NCBI RefSeq assembly: GCF_027596085.1
Contig: NC_072457.1
Coordinates: 4,189,294 to 4,253,293, forward strand
Length of the DNA: 64,000 nt
Direction: 5' to 3'
From: Anoplopoma fimbria
Taxonomy: Eukaryota > Chordata > Actinopteri > Perciformes > Anoplopomatidae
The position numbers were made by a program, and so were the translations under genes. A model generated the notes under the pieces. It searched no databases, was not told where the DNA came from, and saw nothing but the letters and a program-made list of their open reading frames with translations. How positions within the stretch are numbered: the first letter of the stretch is position 1; every line of letters starts with the position of its first letter. This document shows positions 55,096 through 64,000 of this stretch, in pieces.

Positions 55096-55367
55096 CACTG
55101 AAAAAAGCCCACTAAAAAAACATTTAATGTAAGTAGTTTTTGCTTTTAATAAGTAAAAACAAATCTGCCAATGGAACATGTAAAACCTTGCTGATGAGAT
55201 TTCTTTAAATAAGATATAATATTTAGGCTTTTTCAAGATAAAAAGAAATTTAGAAATTTGCTTGTAAAAGTCATTTTTACCTATATTTTACTCTTATTAG
55301 GAGATAATCAAGAGGCATTGCCTTAAAGCAAGTCCCTATATCTTACTTACATACATTTTTTTTAGTG
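55096..55367. mobile_element. Probable hAT-type MITE (cactgaaaaaa ends)
   Basis: It starts CACTGAAAAAAG and ends TTTTTTTTAGTG, with internal tgccaatggaacatgtaaaa-like words typical of a teleost MITE. The flanking 8 bp do not match, so the ends are uncertain. Confidence 0.4.
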
Positions 55368-56191
55368 ATTGTGTCTTGTATCAAGTTATGTCATGAGATA
55401 TTTCAAATTCAACGTTATTAAAACCTTTTCCTCGCTGCCCGCTCTCAAAATTCCCATTCAAAATTAACATTGTTCATATCAGAAATGTCTGCAAATATTG
55501 AAATTGTAGTATTTTCTTATACACCTTGGAAATGTGAATGAAAAATCACTGCTTTGGATTTTAACTCTCACAGTATTTTTAAAAACTATTAGTCGTAGAA
55601 AACATGCTTCAGCTTCCAGAGCGTGAAGGCAGAACACGAATGTTAAACATCCAAACATGGCGTCAATAATCAAACCCCTCCTCCTCCCACAAGAGGCCGA
55701 CTCACAGCCGGGCAGGTTAGCAAACATGTACACTGGCATCCCCCCCGCTGTTTGTTTGGCCGCGTCGACAGTAAATGCACGACTCATTTGATCCAAGGGA
55801 AAAAGGGACGAATCACGATTTTAATTAACAGCATCGCCGCCTCCTCGCGTTGTCCCTCCAGCAGCTGGACAAACAGCTCCTTCGGGTAAACACGGCGTCC
55901 AGGACGTGTGTTTGCCCGCTCCGCGTCCTGCTGGGCTTTTACCAGCGTGCGCCGCTGCCTCGTGCAAACACGAGCCGGGATTTACCACATTAGGACAAAC
56001 TAATCTTTAGGCCATGTTCAGGAAATCTCTTGCTGCTTATTGTAGAGAGAAAGGACGCCCCTCTCTCTGAGCAGCTGTTCTGGATGTCTTATTTTCTCCC
56101 CCGGGGGGCCCGAACCTTTATTCCCCGTCTTTGTAGTGACAAAGTGACTCGGCTTTTTGGCTTCTTACTTTTTTCCAGAAGGCCACTGACA

Positions 56192-56374
56192 GAAACACTT
56201 TGTCTTCTCAGGGGGATCGCCTCACTTTCCCCGACGAGGACATCAAAGTGTCCTCTCGAGTGCTCCTGAAGAAGCAGCGCTGTGGCCTCATCTGTCCTCC
56301 GAACAGACGATTCACACAGGATGTGGCTGCAGAGAACAAAAGCAGCTTCCTGGACCGCATGTGGACCTGCTGAT
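56192..56374 (+). CDS. Exon-like open segment, unrecognised
   Basis: On the + strand an acceptor-like cttctcag ends at about 56211. It is followed by an open frame beginning GDRLTFPDEDIKVSSRVLLK and ending KSSFLDRMWTC, then TGA. The same block is also open for 168 codons on the minus strand (56595-56089) and in another + frame (56030-56269), so the open frames may reflect composition only. No domain is recognised in any of them. If one is real, the minus-strand frame would converge on otx1. Confidence 0.12.
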
Positions 56375-56599
56375 GGAGCTGAACCATGACAGGAGTCTGT
56401 GTCGACTTCGTCTGTTGGGCTCGAGATGGAGCGAGGGTGATTAGTGGGGTTGCTTTTTAACTCTTTCTCAAAAGACAGAAAGATTAATGTGTTCTCAAAA
56501 TAAAAGAAGGAACATTTCTTTGCCTTCAAACTGGAATGAGAAGATGCAAAGAGTTTCATCTCTGTGTCCAGTATGAAGGTCGTCCATAAAAACACTTAG

Positions 56600-59195
56600 C
56601 CTAGCTTAGCACAAACAATGGAAGCAGGGGGAAACTGCTAGCCTAACTCCATCAAGAAAGAAACAATACAACTACTCAAAAGAAGAGCTTGAACCTGGCA
56701 ACCCCACTGTTTTTACGTGTCCATTTCAACCTATTCAAAAATCAACTTTGGAGTTGATGGAAATTTGCTTTACCTCACTACAACTTCATCAATTTATCAC
56801 AGAAACACTGCAGTTTACATTGACATTTATGATTTCATTAATATATTGATAGGTGTTGGCACTGCTAACAGTTACTGGGTCCATATGGAGTGTTGCAGAG
56901 ATGACGTATATATTTTTAAGGCCAACCAGGAAGTTAGCGTTGCACTGGTTCCCTCGATTAAAAAAAGCCACTGGAATTTATGATACTTACAAGCTTTGTT
57001 CAGCAAGATAATCTTTACAAACAAACACGAACACATTCTTTGAAGAACCGAAGGTTGTCGCCTGATGTGAAATCAAAGATGGGGCCAGATTTCTTCCGAT
57101 TTCGTTAGTAAACTCGGTGTTGCTACCAATGGCTGGAGGATATAACATGAACAAGACTACAGTATAATAGTTAACTCTGTTAGTGTATGTGGGATCACTT
57201 CGCTTTGACTTCTTGTTAGATAAACAAGGAACAAAAAATGTATCGTACAATCTGCATCAGTTTGTTCTGTGGCCGTGGAATAAGAGATGACGGCACATAA
57301 CTGCTGGTGGGCAAAACACAGGCAGCGTGAATTTATAATATTGAAAAAACGCTCCGATCGGCCTTTAATCCCCATAAGCAGACCACCAGATACCATTATT
57401 AGATTCATTTATTATTATCGCCTGATTGACTTGGGGAACCAGGGTCTGTTTTGGTTTTGGTTTGACGGAGTTTAAGTTACGCCGTCAACAGTTTTCTGAA
57501 CAGCTCAAGCTCTGACAGCAGTGTTATGTTTCCCTTAAAATGCATCATTCAGGTGAGTTATGTTACATTACAGTCTAAATATTTTAACTCCAATCACCTC
57601 TTCCCCTCGAAGACTAATGTTAGTTTGGCATTTGTTGGGCAGGTGAGCCTCACACCGCTTTCTTTAGATCGATTAGATGGATTTTGTTGCTCAGTTCATT
57701 TTCATCATTCTGTGGAGCATGGAAGCTCGCCATGACTGAGCACCGCTGCTTTTCTTGCGCTATATTTTGTGATTGGAGATTTATCCTTTTGCCCACCAGT
57801 GCTATGCACATTGGTTTGCAAACACATGGAGCTCCTATTGTTTTTATTAAAATGTCCTTTTTTCTTTTTCTTTTTAGCACTTAATGGGCTTCTCTTACAC
57901 GTTGGCGTAAAAGTTGGGCTTTGAAGATCAAGAACGAGCTATCGGTTAGCCGCTAAGAGGGCTGTCTGAGGTGCCATGTCAAACAAAGTGAGCGACAAAC
58001 GGATGATAAAAGGCAAAACAACACTGATGACAAGGTTAACAAACATTTGTGTTCTTCTCAAACTTTTGTCAGACTTTCAGTTCATGTAGAATGTGTACGC
58101 CTGAGTAGTTTCAAGTCACTTTTTCAACTCTATGTAACTACGTTCACTTGCGCGTTGCTAGCCTGTTTATGCTGCTTTGTTTTGTGTCGTCGTCAATATT
58201 ACACAACAGAATTTGAGGAGATGCTGCATGATGTGACACTATGCTGGAAAACACAGGAAAAAAGAGATGACAAACAGGAAATAAAGAGCTACTCTTTTGG
58301 ACACAAAACTGATAACAGACAAGAAGGTAGGTTGTCATAAATACTAACTATGGCTGCAATCTGGTGACACACACACACAATTACAGTATGTGTCTGAGTG
58401 ACAGGCATGTAATGCAAATCTATACCTCAGATAACAAAGAAATATACATATTTTAACAAAATAATTGACATATTTTAGCTTTGAATTGACGATGAGGCTC
58501 CATCAGACGCAGTTTAATGAACAGCTGAAAGATCCTCAGAGCGTTTTTTCACATCGTTTATCCAACATGAGGATAACCGGCAGCAGATTTGAGTCACAGT
58601 GAAATAACAATGCTGCTCTGCCAAAATTAAATACGATGTTCAATTTTTACAAAAAAGGATAAAGAGAGTTTGATCTCTCTTTTTTTTACAGCAGTTTCTT
58701 TGTTACATGGTCTCATACAGACACAAAATATAAAAATTTAGCATGAACCTGTTTAGCCTGGCATTTTATTAGGAATGATTTTTAAACATTTGTTTATATT
58801 ATGGACGGTTATAATATAAATGTATTTTGTTTTTGTTTTATTTGGATTAGATTTGTTTTGGCTGGATGATGTTTCTCTTCGCTTATATTTGTTTTTGTAT
58901 TTATTTATTTACGAGATTATTTTATTCACTTATTTTATTAGATTAATATTAATTCCATTTTATTATTTCATTTATCACTTATTTTTTTCATATTTAAATA
59001 TATATTTTTACTCTATTTTATTATTCTAGTTTTTTATTTCACACTATTTTACCACTATTACTGTTATTATAGCTTTAATTCTATTTTATTTCATTTTCAT
59101 CATTTTATTGTTTTGTGTGTCTTGGCTTTAAATTGTCATATTGTTAAACTGCTCGATTGCTTTTGTCTTTTCTGTAGTTTCACGGTCCACACTTG
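56600..59195. other. Non-coding, nothing recognised
   Basis: No supported gene. Overlapping short frames at 57287-57884 on both strands lack domains; 58800-59110 is T/A-rich. Confidence 0.4.
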
Positions 59196-59204
59196 CTCTA
59201 TCTT

Positions 59205-59285
59205 ATTTCAGGATTTGTCAATCATCTGTGCAGCACTTACCTGTATGAAAGGTGCTCTACAAATAAAGTTTGATTGATTGACTGA
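59205..59285 (+). mobile_element. LINE/SINE 3' tail
   Basis: tatgaaaggtgctctacaaa followed by taaagtttgattgattgact is a common teleost retroposon 3' end with a (gatt)n tail. Confidence 0.6.
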
Positions 59286-59439
59286 TATGTTTTTACGTAG
59301 CTACGTCCTCACCCGTCTTCTCTACTGTGAGTGAAAAACCAGCACAGCGGTGGTGCATCAGTAGAAGGGTTTAGAAAGAAAAAAAAGAAAAACAAACGGG
59401 CTTGAAAAGTGGGTAAAAAGCCAAATGCTGATTTATGAT

Positions 59440-59620
59440 TTTGAACACTTCCAGCATCTCTGTGTGTATAGTTTCATATGGAAATCCCTTTAGCACGGCG
59501 GGTAAATAGATTACGATACAGTGGGGGATTAGGGACCGCCTCGCCGCTGGCCCACTAATCCCGAGCACAGACTGTCAACAGCCCTGACATGTCCGGGACT
59601 CCTTCTGCACAAAATGGCTC
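59440..59620. promoter_or_regulatory. Candidate enhancer with inverted OTX-site pair
   Basis: GGGATTAG (59525-59532) and CTAATCCC (59555-59562) form a perfect 8-bp inverted pair with a 22-bp GC-rich spacer. CATATGGAAAT and AGATTACG lie upstream. It sits 6 kb past the otx1 poly(A) signal. Autoregulation is inferred. Confidence 0.4.
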
Positions 59621-60639
59621 CTCGGCTGTTTAAGAAGCCAATCTAGAGACACACACACCCACCACCACCACCACCTCCTCCTCCTCCTCCACCCAACATG
59701 AATATTCCTATCAGGGCTGTCAGCGACGGGAAAGACAATGACGTTCGTCTTCAAAGGGGGGAGATTAGATGCTGCACGAGACAAAACGAGACTCTTTGAA
59801 GTGATTTCGGTTCACATTCCTGCAACTTTTTGGGCCGTACGGAGGGAAAAGTGAGAAAGAAGTTTGTGCGTTTTTACGAAAAACTTCTGTCAGACTTTCA
59901 GTTTTTGAAAGCATGTGATCGCCCGAGCAGTTTAAGGGCTTGAGTCACATTTTGTTACGACTCACAACTTCTTTTTGGTTGCTTGCTGTTCGTCTATCAC
60001 AGTTCCTCATGCTGATCCATGAGATTTGTAGTTCAACCAAAATGGAAGTTGACACCAGTATATGTGATATTTGTAGTTTGATGTCTTGTCTTTTTTATTT
60101 GGTGTCTTGTTTTGACGGTAGGTTTGACATGTAGCTTCCAGTGTTTCCTTTAGAATCAGTGTCGAAAGTCTTCTGCAGTCATTAAATCTGAAACCAGACC
60201 TGATTAAATTGTCTTTAATGTGGGCGAGCGAATACATTTATGTTGTATTTTGTGGTCACGTGGTTTAATAATTCTAGTGTATTGATTATTGTATTTGAGG
60301 ACAGAAATCTTTTCTACCATCAATGGTTTAGGACATATAGGAGACTTGTATATTTGGATTTATTTCCTGTGTTGTACTACGGGACGAGGAGGCAGCATCA
60401 GGTGTTGCTGTGTATTTACATTTTTTATCTCCAGTGGATTTGTGATAAATAGTTTAGGTGTTTTGATGTGAATGACAGGTGACCAAATAGTGTTGCTGGA
60501 GGGCCGGATTTGGTCCATGAGCCGCTGCTTGCCTCCCACTTAACCAAAGGTTCAGGTGTTTTAATCACATTAAAAACAATCAACCAAATCTTAAGTTACT
60601 TAAGTTTTCTGATGCAGGTCATGTTTGCAAACTAAAGGA

Positions 60640-60898
60640 TATTAACTAAATAATTCAAGTACTGTAGTAGAACTTTATTTATACTTCACGCTACATTATA
60701 TTTGAAAGTACAATATATTGTTCTTTTAACTCGACTGCATTTATCACATGTTATTTAACTTGCCATTAACACTTTAAACCTTCACTGTACTTTTATTTTG
60801 GTGAAAGTTTGAATCGAGGACTTTTAATATTTACTGTAGTATTGTTAAGCTACTTATACTCAAGTAAAGGACCCAAGTACTTCATCCACCACTGAATA
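60640..60898 (-). repeat. Dispersed repeat family C, copy
   Basis: It has ttcaagtactgtagtagaac, ctcaagtaaaggacccaagt and acttcatccaccactg, the classic end of this element. Confidence 0.6.
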
Positions 60899-61224
60899 TA
60901 TTGTAATAAACTAGTAAAAAAGTTTATAATATTGCTTGTCTTCTTGCTTCAGCCATCTTATTTTATTAAAGATTAATAGCACTGAGAAACCTCCTGCTGT
61001 TAATCGTGTTTATTATATTCATCATATTGGAGGTGGACGACTCTGATCAGCTGATATCTGATGTTAATTAAAGATCAATATGACCAAACCAATTAATAAG
61101 TCTGCTTCCTGTTTCTCAGCTCTTTCAAACTAAACCACCCTCAGGACAATAATCAGTTCTTTGGTACCGTGTCAACAACAGATGCCATTGCTCCTCTATA
61201 AATCGTAGATCCAGAACTGGAGTG

Positions 61225-61540
61225 CATCTTGTTTTTTTCGGGATTTCCTCCGTTTGATGTATTTTTGCTTCCCCAAGTGCCTCTCTCTTCTGAGGCCGAG
61301 CTGGCTGAAGCGGGGCCTCTCCTTGAAACAAACGGCGATCGGGAATCTCTTTTGTCGGGGCGATGCCTAAGCCTAATCTAATGATTCAGATGACTGGGGG
61401 CCGTACTTAGTCGGATGGCCACTGGCTCGCTTCAAACAAGCCGCTACGGGTGGAAGTTTCCCAAGGATTAACACTTAAAGAAGAGAAGCAGAAGGGGAAA
61501 GAAAAAAGAGAGCCGGTGCCTTCCAGGGAATCCCCATTAA
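61225..61540. promoter_or_regulatory. Candidate conserved non-coding block
   Basis: Repeat-free, GC-balanced sequence with CTAATCTAATGATTCAGATG, AAGGATTAACAC (a GGATTA site) and ACAAACGGCGATCG. Texture-based. Confidence 0.33.
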
Positions 61541-62269
61541 GTCGAGTCTTGGAGTGCCAGAGAGGAATGTGTTTCTGCTGAGCTGTGATCCAGGTCTATT
61601 TCAGCACTAATGGAAAAAACTGGCCTCCAACGTTTGATCCGTGACTTCTTACAGAACAATTGAAAACATGGTGGTGATTTAATTCCCCTCTCTGGTGGAA
61701 TCTGTCTGACTTTATCTGTGACACAAACATGAAAATAGTGAAACGCTGATGGTAGACGTTGATTTAAGGAGGAGGGATGAGTCTGAATTAAAAGCACGAC
61801 GGTACCAATTTAGGGCTGCTCAGTTTTCCCATCTAACATTTCAAAAACGATTTATAAAACACAATCAGAAAGCATCAATTATTTACAAAGTTTGAGGGAA
61901 TTTTGCTGACTTTGGAAAAGCGCCAAACTGGAAGTTAAGACAGGAATGTTTTCTGGAATGTCTCAAGTAGTTAAGTAAGCCCCTATTACCGTTTTAACAA
62001 TATCCCCCTAAAACTGGCCTCTGTTGAAGTAGAATCTGTAGAAAATCCAACCATAGCGCCACACAGGAAGTTTGATATCAGACAAATCTGCAAAACTCTT
62101 GGATTTATTCAATAACATCATTATAAATTCATATATTCTTTTTTATACAAAGTCTGGTTCCTGCATAGAAGTCAGACACTCTTCACACCTGTCCACCAGG
62201 CCTTTGCTTTCAGACTTGTTACATGAAGGATTTGGTACTTCCTGCATTGAGACTTCAAGATGTTTTCGT

Positions 62270-62560
62270 CACATAGCGACACTTGATCAGGACCCACTTA
62301 GCCTCACTTGGGTTAAGGCAACAAAACTACTTGCTTATAAAAAACATTGTTGTTTGAATTAAAATAAGTATTAATAAGTTTGTTAAGTAACAAGCCTATG
62401 TTATGTACGTGTCGTAAGTTGAGTATGTTAGTTTTTGTATTTATTTTTGAACGTTCTCCTGGGTGAAAGTCCTGTGTTCGTTTGACTCGTCCATCCAACC
62501 CCAACATTCCTCCAAACAAGGACTTTGTTGCTCTTTGTACTCAGTAAAATGACTTCCGTA
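62270..62560. repeat. Dispersed repeat family A, copy
   Basis: It has aaggcaacaaaactacttgc, gttctcctgggtgaaagtcc and cgtccatccaacccc, the best-preserved 3' half of the family in this window. Confidence 0.6.
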
Positions 62561-62780
62561 GCAGTTGCTCTGAGAATGTAATATTGCTGCGGATGGGTTT
62601 ACATTGTAGTGACTTGAAAGCCCGGTGCGTCTCATACAGATGTAAGGATGCCTTGTGCGTTGGTATCGGACGTAGAGGGTCTTTGTTGTATAATTACTAT
62701 TTTCCGTTTCTTTACACATTACTATTTTCCAGTCACTTTGCGTGTGTTCTGACCTCAAGTTATAAACAGGCGTCAATCTC

Positions 62781-63312
62781 CGGTTCTGCAGTGTGAAGTC
62801 AATGCGGAGGTGTCTTAAAACCTGCATTCTCTCTACTGTCCATCAGGGGGCGACTCCTCTGGTTGTATAGAAGTCTATGAGAAAATGACTCTACTTCTCT
62901 CTTGATTTATTCCCTCAGTAAACATTGTAAACATGAGTTTATGGTCTCAATCTCTAGTTTCAAGTCTTCTTCAATACAGCATGATGTTCATTTAGTAAAT
63001 GATGCTCCATTTAGAGTCAAACAGACCATAAAGCAGGGGATGCTTTAGGGCGGTGCTACCTTGTGATTGACAGGTCTCTGCTGCCACCAGAGCCGTATAC
63101 GGCGTCTCTACATCACTCCTCTGCATTCCAAATATGGTAACTTCCGTTCATCCGTTGCAAATAAACAACATGGCGACGGCTGTAATCCAAGATGGCGACG
63201 GCAAAATCACTCTCTTCAAAACATCAGTCAACAAACCAATGTGTGACGTCACAATGACTACGTCCACTCCTTATATGCAGTCTGTGATTATAAATGACAT
63301 CATTCGAACACA
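62781..63312 (+). repeat. Dispersed repeat family B, fullest copy
   Basis: It shares the 216-bp core with 11129-11344 and continues through accagagccgtatacggcg, catggcgacggctgtaatcc and atgcagtctgtgattataaa. The open frame at 63134-63349 lies inside it and is repeat-derived, not a gene. Confidence 0.75.
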
Positions 63313-64000
63313 GAAAGGTTTTTCTTTCTTTCTTCCTCACAGATGTTGATGTCGTTATCCGATCACTCTGAAGCTGTTTTGCTGATTTGAGCTCCACTCA
63401 GGGAGAGCTCTCCTCTGTTTGTTGGTGGTGGACTTTATTCCTGGAGCTGCAGTGACGAGTCGGTGCATGTGTGTGTTTGAGGTGCCCTTCGGTGCTGCTG
63501 TCACCGCTTTGACTGACAGGCCTGCGCTCGACACAAGAAACCCCGGATTAAAGTTAGCCGAGCGTAAACAAACGCTGACGTTTTAAGAGGCACAGAGACT
63601 TCTGACTTCAGACTGCGGGGATGTTGTTTCACTGCTGCACTCACTGAGAGTTTTAGGGTTAAAAAACCCCCCAAAAAACAGCAGAACTCACCTTAAATCT
63701 CAAAGAGTAGCTTTAACAGAGAAAAGGGTCAAATCAACAGCATGTGACACTCATTCCGTTATGTTTATGGGAACTGCTGGGAAATCTTAAACCTTCATCA
63801 CCTTTTCTAACTTTCTCATTCCAAACTTTTTTGTTTGTGTTTTCCACCAAGAGTCCATTTGAACGACGCGTGTTATTGACGCGTTGGTAATGAGAAATCT
63901 TCTAAAAGCACTATCAGAATATTTACACTTTTCAGGAAGCTTACAAGTTGGAACAAAGTAACTTACTTTTACTACTTTACTTTTTAATTACTTTGTGGTG
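63313..64000. other. Non-coding, nothing recognised
   Basis: No supported gene or repeat boundary. Confidence 0.4.

Noticed and set aside
63134..63349. 71-codon frame with an ATG
   Set aside because: It lies within the family B repeat, whose other copies are non-coding.

Overview
The window looks like teleost fish nuclear DNA, probably a spiny-rayed (percomorph) species. It is AT-rich, with long CA/TG microsatellites, short non-autonomous DNA transposons, LINE-type 3' tails of the kind common in fish, and introns with GT-AG borders. There is no bacterial, organellar or viral gene content. One protein-coding gene is certain: otx1, a bicoid-class (K50) homeobox transcription factor of forebrain, midbrain and sensory-organ patterning, on the + strand. 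Its coding exons are 47506-47602, 48644-48795 and 51924-52706 and encode 343 residues. A non-coding first exon ends at 43887 beside a GC-rich promoter with three inverted CCAAT boxes, and the 3' UTR ends near 53455 after an AATAAA at 53433.

Positions 1-43400 form a gene-poor upstream flank. It alternates decayed repeats with blocks of non-repetitive, GC-balanced sequence rich in homeodomain, SOX and POU motifs. These blocks (about 6.55, 10.1, 14.05, 15.87, 18.45, 19.27, 23.4-24.5, 28.6-31.9, 34.4, 35.0 and 36.6 kb) look like the conserved non-coding elements expected around a developmental regulator, but conservation cannot be tested from one sequence. A minus-strand open segment at 26307-26489 with a good splice acceptor may be the last exon of an unrecognised gene. 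Repeat families found here are: A (about nine fragments), B (three copies with a 216-bp core, identical in two and nearly so in the third), C (stepwise-tract element), D (acttgact-rich element), hAT-type MITEs with target duplications, and a Tc1/mariner-type MITE concentrated in the otx1 introns.

Positions 43440-53460 hold otx1. Its introns are crowded with Tc1-like MITE copies, AT satellites and CA repeats, but also contain likely regulatory blocks (44.3-44.6, 45.2 and 49.9 kb). Positions 53460-64000 form the downstream flank, with two more candidate regulatory blocks. One, at 59.5 kb, carries a perfect inverted pair of OTX-type sites, which would suit autoregulation. The other is at 61.2-61.5 kb. 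No RNA gene, CRISPR array or bacterial-style operon was seen. I found no clearly new molecular system. The most notable points are candidate OTX autoregulatory sites, inverted MITEs inside an otx1 intron, a nested transposon whose insertion is confirmed by paralogous empty sites, and two unassigned exon-like segments.
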